A DNA stretch of 64,000 nt from Cohnella zeiphila (GTDB lineage: Bacteria; Bacillota; Bacilli; Paenibacillales; Paenibacillaceae): positions 62,001-126,000 of the forward strand of contig NZ_JACJVO010000002.1 of assembly GCF_014212055.1 (NCBI RefSeq), read 5' to 3'. Positions 1 through 6,430 of this stretch are shown piece by piece. The stretch's first letter is position 1. Each line of letters opens with the position of its first letter. Under the pieces are notes generated by a model. It was given only the letters and a program-made list of their open reading frames with translations. It did no database searches and had not been told where the DNA came from. The translations under genes and the position numbers were made by a program.

Positions 1-545
1 ACGTAGGGCATCCATGCGCTCGGAACTTCGTCCATCGCCTTCTTGTAAGAATCCGAAGCGTACTTGTCGAACAGCGCCCCGGCATCCTGGAACTTGCCGG
101 AATCGATCAGCGCGTGGGCGTCCGCTCCCGACACTTCGAGAATGTCCGGCAGCGGCTCGTTCGCGGACATGGACAGCGTCAGCTTCGTTTTGAAGGCGTC
201 GTTGGTCGACGGCGTCGTCCACAAGTATTTGATGTCGATGCCTAGCCGCTCCTTCGCCCAACGGGTGAACACGTTGTCCTCGATCGTCTCGCCGTTCTTG
301 AATTTGACGTCGTCTCCTACCGCCCGAACCGTCGTCAAGGTTGCTTCCGGAGAAAACTTGCCGTCCGTTTGCGGCAGTTCATCCCCCGCGGCCGAAGCTC
401 CGCTCGAAGCCGCCGCCGTTCCGCCGCTCGGCCCGGAAGACTGCCCGTCGTTGCCGTTGTTGCCTCCGCCGCCGGAGCATCCCGAGACCAGCATGGCGAG
501 CGTTAAAGCCGACGCCGCCGACATCCATAACGCTTTTCGTTTCAT
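1..545 (-). CDS. Extracellular sugar-binding lipoprotein, 5' part only
   Basis: This is the N-terminal 181 residues of a protein that runs off the left edge, so its C-terminus is not visible. A short basic start (MKRK), a hydrophobic stretch and a lipobox ending LVSGC at Cys23 mark it as a signal-peptidase-II lipoprotein. A Gly/Asn/Ser linker follows (about residues 24-55), and then the opening of a family 1 substrate-binding fold of the kind found in Paenibacillus sugar importers. A GAAGGGGTGG Shine-Dalgarno lies about 10 bases before the ATG. It faces left and is probably the first gene of an importer operon outside the window. The sugar cannot be told from this fragment. Confidence 0.85.
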   Translation of the reverse strand, partial: MKRKALWMSAASALTLAMLVSGCSGGGGNNGNDGQSSGPSGGTAAASSGASAAGDELPQTDGKFSPEATLTTVRAVGDDVKFKNGETIEDNVFTRWAKERLGIDIKYLWTTPSTNDAFKTKLTLSMSANEPLPDILEVSGADAHALIDSGKFQDAGALFDKYASDSYKKAMDEVPSAWMPY

Positions 546-801
546 ATGCGGTACGCCACCCCTTCTTGCGAAACGGTTTTTGGTTACAAGAAAAGTATAG
601 AACAGCGCCCTCGGGCCGGTATATTGTAACGCGTTAACCTTTGCTGGTTTTTGTTAAGGTGATCTGCCGACTGATGCGGATTAATATAGGCGTGGAGAGA
701 GTGCTAGCCGATGAAAACAATTGGAACGATTGCCGCCTCGGGCGGGGACAAGAGACTGGAATGGAGGGTAGACGAGGACCGGGCGGGGCCGCAGATCCGC
801 C

Positions 802-1308
802 TCATCCCGGAATGTGGCGGATGAATCGCTCAATGGCTCCGTCAAACGGGAATTGCTTCCGCTCAATGCGCTGCTGCAAGCCTTCCAGCTCCCGCCTCGC
901 GCGTTCGATCAATTCCGGAGGGTAGCCGAACTTGACGGCATTCTCGGCGAATTCGTCCTCGTCCACGACCGACCACCTTCCGTTCCGATAGACCAGATCG
1001 AGATCCAGATCGACGAAGGAGACGCAATCGCCATTCAGACGGGGCGGCTGGCTGATGTTGCAGTAATACTGGACGATCTTTCCGTCCGCAACGTCGGCGC
1101 TTACCGTAAACCAGCGGTCGAAGGGGAAAAACTCGATCGTCCAATTTTCCACGGTGAACGTTTTTCCTTTCGTATAATGACGAAGCTTCCTTCCGTAATG
1201 ACCGAGCACGAAAAGATGAGCGTCCGTCGCTTCAAGAAGCGTCGTCTCCCACTCGTAATGCCGTCGATCGCCGAACTTCAGCGCCTGAATCCGAATCGAA
1301 TCGTTCAT
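802..1308 (-). CDS. DUF402 family protein (possible nucleotide phosphatase)
   Basis: The product has 168 residues. The middle part carries the DUF402 signature: a YYCNIS strand (about residue 90), a VDLDLDLV strand with closely spaced acidic residues, and then VVDEDEF. Family members such as Bacillus NtdP/YgaC hydrolyse nucleoside tri- and diphosphates with metal held by these acidic residues; activity in this protein is inferred. The ATG at 1308 is preferred to an upstream start at 1437 because GGGAGCGGGGG sits just before it and the upstream 43 residues lack the family pattern. The gene stands alone, next to a tRNA cluster read in the same direction. Confidence 0.8.
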   Translation of the reverse strand: MNDSIRIQALKFGDRRHYEWETTLLEATDAHLFVLGHYGRKLRHYTKGKTFTVENWTIEFFPFDRWFTVSADVADGKIVQYYCNISQPPRLNGDCVSFVDLDLDLVYRNGRWSVVDEDEFAENAVKFGYPPELIERARRELEGLQQRIERKQFPFDGAIERFIRHIPG

Positions 1309-1438
1309 TGAAACCCCCGCTCCCAGGAAGAAATTCCACCATCCGTGCAACCGTAAAAAATCCTCTTCCGCATCGCGCGAAAAAGGATTCGTCTTGATCG
1401 TTGTATGAACCGCGTGAGCCGAAGCTCTATGTACCAAA

Positions 1439-1527
1439 TGGTGCCGAGGACGGGAATCGAACCCGTACGATGGTCACCCATCCCGGGATTTTAAGTCCCG
1501 TGCGTCTGCCAGTTCCGCCACCCCGGC
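1439..1527 (-). tRNA. tRNA-Leu (anticodon UAA)
   Basis: An 89-nt class II tRNA read leftward. The acceptor stem GCCGGGG pairs with CCTCGGC (one G-U pair), the anticodon loop holds TAA, there is a long variable arm, and the T-arm contains GGTTCGATTCC. The CCA end is encoded (discriminator A, then CCA). Confidence 0.95.
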
Positions 1528-1559
1528 TCGGGTATAGGTTAGAATTGCTTGTCCTCTTC

Positions 1560-1636
1560 TGGTGGGCCCTGAGGGACTCGAACCCCCGACCAATCGGTTA
1601 TGAGCCGACAGCTCTAACCAACTGAGCTAAGGGCCC
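1560..1636 (-). tRNA. tRNA-Ile2 (CAU anticodon, probably lysidine-modified)
   Basis: A 77-nt tRNA with perfect acceptor stem GGGCCCT/AGGGCCC, D-arm TAGCTCAGTTGG, anticodon CAT, T-arm GGTTCGAGTCC and encoded CCA. Acceptor and anticodon-stem features resemble bacterial tRNA-Ile2, whose C34 is changed to lysidine by TilS so that it reads AUA, more than elongator tRNA-Met. The Ile2 versus Met choice is made by eye; tRNA-Met is the alternative. Confidence 0.85.
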
Positions 1637-1657
1637 TCGCTAGGTCTACGAGGAGTT

Positions 1658-1734
<77 letters not shown>

Positions 1735-1810
1735 TCGCAAGCGCCACGTTTCCTTCAATGGCGACAAAACTTAATATACAGGAAAACATGGTGCTCCGTC
1801 AAGGAAAAAA

Positions 1811-2002
1811 TTATGATTTCTCGGGGTTTGTCGGCTCCGTGCCGTTATCCGGCTGCTTCCCGCCTTCCGATTCCGCTTTGGCCATCTCGGCCAGCTTCTG
1901 CAGCAGAATGTGCTGGGGCATATGCATCAAGTGCTCCAGCGGCACGTTCAAATGTTTGGCCAGCTTCACGGCCGTGTCGGTCGATAACGGCATTCTTCTC
2001 AT
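1811..2002 (-). CDS. yycC: YycC-like small protein
   Basis: A 63-residue protein with the pattern STDTAVKLAKHLNVP, then a MHMPQHILLQKL segment, which resembles the short YycC family of Bacillales. The first half looks like a small helical, helix-turn-helix-like fold; the tail is polar and probably disordered. Function is unknown in the family. ATG at 2002 is used; a second in-frame ATG at 1993 is possible, as neither has an outstanding Shine-Dalgarno. It lies between the tRNA cluster and another tiny gene on the same strand. Confidence 0.65.
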   Translation of the reverse strand: MRRMPLSTDTAVKLAKHLNVPLEHLMHMPQHILLQKLAEMAKAESEGGKQPDNGTEPTNPEKS

Positions 2003-2094
2003 CTTGGCATCCGCCCCTTCATGAAGACCTTACCACAAACGGGAGCGGCAGCCAAGGCCCTGCGCCGGACTCGCGCGGGACCTCGGCTTGTCGC

Positions 2095-2259
2095 TCAAGG
2101 AACGTAACGTACGCCGTATTTCCCTTTGCGGGAACGGTACACTTCGATCTCGTGCGGCATCTCGATGCCGAACAGCCAGCCGTCGTGCTCCATTCGGCGC
2201 ACGAGGCAGCCGGCCTGAAACTTGCTGTCGTACAGCCTGGCCCAATAAACCCACTTCAC
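2095..2259 (-). CDS. 54-residue protein of unknown function
   Basis: This short gene begins at GTG 2259, preceded by GGAGGGATCGCG, a strong Shine-Dalgarno six bases before the start. The product starts VKWVYWARLYDSKFQAG, has an EHDGWLFGIEMPHEIEV segment and ends KYGVRYVP. It is rich in aromatic and charged residues, has no signal peptide or membrane segment, and reads like a small single beta domain. Another reading frame across the region is Arg-rich and looks like a shadow. I do not recognise the family. It sits between the yycC-like gene and the substrate-binding protein gene on the same strand. Confidence 0.6.
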   Translation of the reverse strand: MKWVYWARLYDSKFQAGCLVRRMEHDGWLFGIEMPHEIEVYRSRKGKYGVRYVP

Positions 2260-2334
2260 CGCGATCCCTCCGTCTCGATCGTAACCCCCATATTCGATGC
2301 TGACGTTAGGATACGCGCGAGAAGTTCCGATTAC

Positions 2335-3882
2335 TCACCCGCCGGCCGCTTGCATGACCATCGCCCTGGGCGAGCTCATGCCGTCTCCGTAATCCATATA
2401 GGCGGAAATATCGAGGTTCCCCGTCGGATCCGCTTTGATCTTCGGAAGCAGCTCGTTCCCGTTCTTCTGCCATTCGGCGAGCGCCTCCCGGACGCTCAGC
2501 TTGCCGCTGAGCGCTTTCTGGAACGAAGGCTGCGCCAGGCTCGAGATCAAATTCAGGTTGGGCATTTCCCGGTACAGCTTCTGGTCGCTATCGCTGGAGC
2601 TAACGTTCAGCGGCTTCAACTGATAAAAGGCTTCGATATGGAAGGACTGTCCCTCCTTCGGCTGAGCGAACTCCTTAAGCGTGCTGAGCTCGTAGGTGCT
2701 TCTGGCTTTGAATTTGGCGGATTCCTTACCGTTGATGAACTTGATGAACTCCCAGGCGTCGTCCGGATTGGCGGCGGCGGCGTTGATCGCCGTGAGCTGA
2801 TCCAGATACATGCTGCCGCTCATGTCCGGCGCCTGCGACTGCACGGGGTACGTCACCACGTCCCAATCGATCGCCTCTTTCCCCTTCATCTTGCCCACGT
2901 TATCGTTGTAGGTCTTCAGATCGTTCGTCATGCCGTAGCTTCCGATCATCATCGCCACCCGGTTGGTGAAGAAAGGGCGGTTATCGAACTGGTTGTAGCG
3001 GTAGCTCCCGTCCTGGGGCTGCTCCGGCTGCAGATCTTCCGGGCCCGGAATCGCATGATTCTTATACAGCTCGATCGGGCGTTTCCAGACCGCTTCCCAC
3101 TGGTCCGTATCGACGGTCATGTTTTCGGCCTTCTCGTCGAACATGCGCAGCTTTAACGGTGCCGCTATGTTCGTCACGTTGTAATAGTCGAGTCCGGAGC
3201 TCCAATCGTTCAGCGCCAAGCCGAAAATCGCGTCCTTGCCCGAGCCCGACTTCATCCGCTCCGCCAGGTTGTATACGTCGTCCCACGTCATGCCGTCCGT
3301 CGGCGGGTTGACGCCGGCCTTCTGGAACAGCTTCTTGTTATAAAAAAGCGCCGAAGACGAGAAAGTCGGAGACAAGCCGTAAAGCTGCCCGTTGCCCTGC
3401 TCGCGGAGGCTGTCCAGCACGTTCGGCAGGTAGGCATCGAGGTCCACCTTGTCCTCCTTGATCAGCGAATCCAGCGGCTTCAGCAGATTTTCCTCGACAA
3501 GCTTCCCCATCGTGCCCGTGTCCAGCATGATCACGTCGACCGGATTCGGTCCGGTCATGATCGCTTTCAGCTTCTCTATCGGGTCCTGGGCGTTGAACTT
3601 CATCTGCTCTTCTCTCGAAGAGTACTGCATATCGGAGTAGTCGATGGCGTTGACAAACTCGAAATCGAGATTCGGGTGGGCTAGCTCGTACATGTCCGTA
3701 TACTGCTGGCGAACGTACGACTCATTGTCCGCGCTGCCGTACATCATGCCGATGCGAAGCGTGCGGCGGTTGTTCGTATCGTCGGAATCTCCGCCGCTGC
3801 ATGCGGCGAGAGCCGGGACGAGCATGGAGACGGATAGGACGAGCGGTACGGTTCTGGCCTGGCGTTTGACGGTTTGCTTCAA
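2335..3882 (-). CDS. Extracellular substrate-binding lipoprotein (paralogue 1)
   Basis: The product has 515 residues. The start is taken as TTG at 3882, because AAGGGGG lies 9 bases before it and it gives a compact signal peptide with lipobox PALAAC (Cys28); an upstream start at 3921 would add 13 residues before the signal. The mature part is a family 1 substrate-binding fold: an opening strand TLRIGMMYGS, a DVIMLDTG strand, a WDDVYNLAERM hinge region and the NPDDAWEFIKFINGK segment common to sugar-binding proteins. It is a clear tandem paralogue of the next gene upstream. No importer permease lies nearby. It is the last gene of a MacAB-like export operon, so it may act as an outer-face binding partner rather than an importer component. 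Confidence 0.88.
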   Translation of the reverse strand: MKQTVKRQARTVPLVLSVSMLVPALAACSGGDSDDTNNRRTLRIGMMYGSADNESYVRQQYTDMYELAHPNLDFEFVNAIDYSDMQYSSREEQMKFNAQDPIEKLKAIMTGPNPVDVIMLDTGTMGKLVEENLLKPLDSLIKEDKVDLDAYLPNVLDSLREQGNGQLYGLSPTFSSSALFYNKKLFQKAGVNPPTDGMTWDDVYNLAERMKSGSGKDAIFGLALNDWSSGLDYYNVTNIAAPLKLRMFDEKAENMTVDTDQWEAVWKRPIELYKNHAIPGPEDLQPEQPQDGSYRYNQFDNRPFFTNRVAMMIGSYGMTNDLKTYNDNVGKMKGKEAIDWDVVTYPVQSQAPDMSGSMYLDQLTAINAAAANPDDAWEFIKFINGKESAKFKARSTYELSTLKEFAQPKEGQSFHIEAFYQLKPLNVSSSDSDQKLYREMPNLNLISSLAQPSFQKALSGKLSVREALAEWQKNGNELLPKIKADPTGNLDISAYMDYGDGMSSPRAMVMQAAGG

Positions 3883-3900
3883 TGGATGGATCCCCCTTCG

Positions 3901-3953
3901 AAAAATGGCAACGCCGCTCAAGTCGGCCCCAAGGGACCGACCGGGCGGCGTTG
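3901..3953 (-). terminator. Intrinsic terminator or attenuator between the two binding-protein genes
   Basis: CAACGCCGC (3909-3917) and GCGGCGTTG (3945-3953) form a perfect 9-bp stem. Read leftward the stem is followed by CCATTTTTC. It lies inside the 100-bp gap between two co-directional paralogues, so it may lower expression of the downstream copy. Confidence 0.6.
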
Positions 3954-3982
3954 TCTGGTTGTCGCAAGCTTAAGATGTCAGG

Positions 3983-5542
3983 TCAGTCGATCAGCGGCTT
4001 GATGATGCCTCCGCCTCCGACTGCTCCTCCCCCGCCGTATACGTCGTCTAAGATTCCGCTCGTATCGAGCTGTCCTTTCGGATTCAGCTTGATCCTCTGC
4101 AGAAGTTCGTTGCCCTTCGTCTCGAACTCCGCGAGCGCTTCTTTGACGCTCTTCTGATTCTGGATGACTTTGTTGTATTCGACCTGCGCCAATTGGTCGA
4201 TATAGCTCAGGTTCGGCCGATCTTGCTGCAGCTCCTGCTGCTTGAAGCTGTCGGACGACAGGAACGGCTTCACTTGCGTGAAGGCGTCGATGTTGTAGGA
4301 CATGCCGTCCTTCACTTTGATGAATTCCTTGAGCGTCGGCATGTCGTAGCTGCTGCGGGATCTCAGCTTGCCCCAGTCCTTGCCGTTCATGAACTTGACG
4401 AATTCCCAGGCGTCGTCCGGGTTTTGCGCCTTGGCGTTGATCGCGGACAGGGAGCTCAGGTAAATATAGCTGCTCACTCCGGGATTCTCCGCGAACGTCG
4501 GAACCGGCATCACGTCCCAATCGAGCGGCTCCATCCCTTTGAACTTCTGATAGTTTTTGTTATACGTCTCGATTTCGTTGATCATGCTGTAGCTGCCGAT
4601 CACCATCGCCAGCTTTCCGTTGTAGAACGGCTGATTCAAATACGGATTGTAGACGTCTTTGTCCGTCGCCGCCGGTTGATCGACCTGCAAATCTTCGTTG
4701 CTGGGAAGCACGTGGTTCTTATACAGGTCCGTAATGGTCGTCCAGACGTTCTGCCACTGCGGCGTATTGACGGTCATCTTCTCCGCTTTGTCGTCGTACA
4801 TCTTCAGTTGGAGCGGGGCCGCATAGTTCACGACGTCATAATAGCCGTTCCCGTAGCCGTACGGGTTGAACGCGAACCCGAACTGCGTATCCTTGCCCGT
4901 ACCGGTCTTCAGCCGCTTCGCCATGTTGAACACATCGTCCCATGTCGGACTTCCCGTCGGCACCTCTACCCCCGCTTTGCTGAACGCCTTCTTGTTGTAG
5001 AACAACGCGGAAGGAGAATAGGTCGGCGCCAGCGCGTACAGCTGTCCGTTGCCTTGATCCTTGATGCCGTCGATGACGGCGGAGACATAGTCGTTCGTGT
5101 CGATCTTGTCTTCCTTCAGCAGCGGATCGAGCTGCTTGAGCAGGTTGTCTTGCACCAGCTCTCCGAGAATGGCGGGATTATCGAGAATCATGACGTCTAC
5201 CGGATTGTCTCCCGTCATGATCTCCTTCACCTTCTCGACCGGGTCCGGCTGCGGTTTGTCCGGCGTCTGGTCGAATTGCGTCTCGGTGTAGTCGATGGCC
5301 GGAACGATCTCGATGTCGATGTTCGGGTGGGAGAACTCGAACAGGTCGGTGTACTGCTGGCGGAAATAGGATTCGTCCTGCGAGCTTCCGTACATCGTGC
5401 CGATCCGCAGCGTATGGCGGTTGTTCGGGTCGTTCTCGTTCTTGCTGTTGCAGGCGGCCAGCAGCGGGACGAGCACGGCGGCGGTCATGCCGAGCGCCGC
5501 CCATCTGCGGGCTTGCGTTCCTGATAAGCTCTTGGTTGTCAT
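3983..5542 (-). CDS. Extracellular substrate-binding lipoprotein (paralogue 2)
   Basis: A 519-residue lipoprotein. The signal peptide ends VPLLAAC (Cys31), followed by TLRIGTMYGS and the same sequence of motifs as the neighbouring paralogue, including DVMILDN and NPDDAWEFVKFMNGK. The ATG at 5542 overlaps the stop of the upstream ATPase gene by 4 bases (ATGA), and GGAGGGGG precedes it, so translation is probably coupled. A longer open frame reaching up to 6049 is only the shadow of the ATPase gene. Its place directly behind an exporter ATPase, without sugar permeases, is unusual. Substrate unknown. Confidence 0.88.
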   Translation of the reverse strand: MTTKSLSGTQARRWAALGMTAAVLVPLLAACNSKNENDPNNRHTLRIGTMYGSSQDESYFRQQYTDLFEFSHPNIDIEIVPAIDYTETQFDQTPDKPQPDPVEKVKEIMTGDNPVDVMILDNPAILGELVQDNLLKQLDPLLKEDKIDTNDYVSAVIDGIKDQGNGQLYALAPTYSPSALFYNKKAFSKAGVEVPTGSPTWDDVFNMAKRLKTGTGKDTQFGFAFNPYGYGNGYYDVVNYAAPLQLKMYDDKAEKMTVNTPQWQNVWTTITDLYKNHVLPSNEDLQVDQPAATDKDVYNPYLNQPFYNGKLAMVIGSYSMINEIETYNKNYQKFKGMEPLDWDVMPVPTFAENPGVSSYIYLSSLSAINAKAQNPDDAWEFVKFMNGKDWGKLRSRSSYDMPTLKEFIKVKDGMSYNIDAFTQVKPFLSSDSFKQQELQQDRPNLSYIDQLAQVEYNKVIQNQKSVKEALAEFETKGNELLQRIKLNPKGQLDTSGILDDVYGGGGAVGGGGIIKPLID

Positions 5543-6426
5543 GCGGTTTCCCCCTCCAAAGATTTCGGTGCGCGAATCAAAATTTTCTCTCCGTCGAATT
5601 CCATGCTCGCCTTGTCTCCGATCTGAAGGGCCTGCAAGTATTCTTTCGGGATTTGCAGCCGGCCGACCCGGTCGACGACGACGTACGCTTCGTGCACCTC
5701 GTTCGATTCCGCTCCGCCGTGCAGCGAAGGCGCGCTGTCCAGGTTCGGATTGCGCTTGATGAATTCGGTGCTCGTCAGGCCGTCGCGGATGGCGACGACC
5801 CGATCGACCTTGCCGGCCAGCGACAAATCGTGCGTGACGATGACGATGGTCAGTCCGAGCTCGCGGTTGAACCGGCGGAAAATATCCATGATCATGTCCG
5901 ACGTCCGGGAGTCGACGGAACCGGTCGGTTCGTCCGCCAGCAGCATCTGCGGCTTGTTGGCCAGCGAGATGGCGATGGCGACGCGCTGCTGCTCGCCCCC
6001 GGACAATTGGGTCAGCTTGTTGTGCATCCGTTCCTTCAGGCCGACCCATTCGAGCAGCTGCTTCGCATACGCGCGGTCAAGCTTGCCGGCGAACATCATC
6101 GGCATCTCGACGTTCTCCAGCGCCGTCAGGAACGGCAGCAGGTTGCGCGCGTTGTTCTGCCAGATGAAGCCGACCGTGTCCCGCTTGTATTTGACGAGAT
6201 CGTCGTCGCTCACCTTAAGCAGGTTCCAGGGGCCGACGGTCACCTGGCCGGCGGACGGACGGTCGAGGCCGCCCAGAATGTTGAGCAGCGTCGACTTCCC
6301 GCTTCCGCTGTTGCCGATGATCGCCATCATCTCGCCGTTCTGAACGGACAGGTTGAGCCCCTGGAGCGCGACGACTTCCAGATCGTCCGTTTTGTAAATC
6401 TTGACCAGACCTTCACATTGGATCAT
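5539..6426 (-). CDS. ABC exporter ATPase with C-terminal AbrB-like domain
   Basis: The product has 295 residues. An ATPase of the MacB/LolD type fills about residues 1-215: Walker A GNSGSGKST (38-46), signature LSGGEQQR (141-148), Walker B MLLADEPT (161-168) and H-loop THD (198-200). A linker of about 30 residues follows, and then a segment (about 248-287) reading VVVDRVGRLQIPKEYLQAL and IGDKASMEF. This matches the AbrB/SpoVT swapped-hairpin pattern (VD-x-x-GR-x-x-IP, L-x-I, K-A-x-x-E). ATPases of this family normally end near residue 225-230, so the tail is an extra domain. It stands 4 bp behind the FtsX permease gene and is presumably its energy source. Whether the tail binds DNA or only dimerises is unknown. 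Confidence 0.9.
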   Translation of the reverse strand: MIQCEGLVKIYKTDDLEVVALQGLNLSVQNGEMMAIIGNSGSGKSTLLNILGGLDRPSAGQVTVGPWNLLKVSDDDLVKYKRDTVGFIWQNNARNLLPFLTALENVEMPMMFAGKLDRAYAKQLLEWVGLKERMHNKLTQLSGGEQQRVAIAISLANKPQMLLADEPTGSVDSRTSDMIMDIFRRFNRELGLTIVIVTHDLSLAGKVDRVVAIRDGLTSTEFIKRNPNLDSAPSLHGGAESNEVHEAYVVVDRVGRLQIPKEYLQALQIGDKASMEFDGEKILIRAPKSLEGETA

Positions 6427-6430
6427 GCGC

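Noticed and set aside
628..637. Palindrome TAACGCGTTA upstream of the first lipoprotein gene
   Set aside because: Could be a LacI-type operator, but it is short, no promoter can be placed with it and it does not fit the cre pattern.
641..925. Small plus-strand open frame after the first lipoprotein gene
   Set aside because: No ribosome site, odd composition, and it runs into the DUF402 gene on the other strand. The stretch 546-801 holds no gene I can support.
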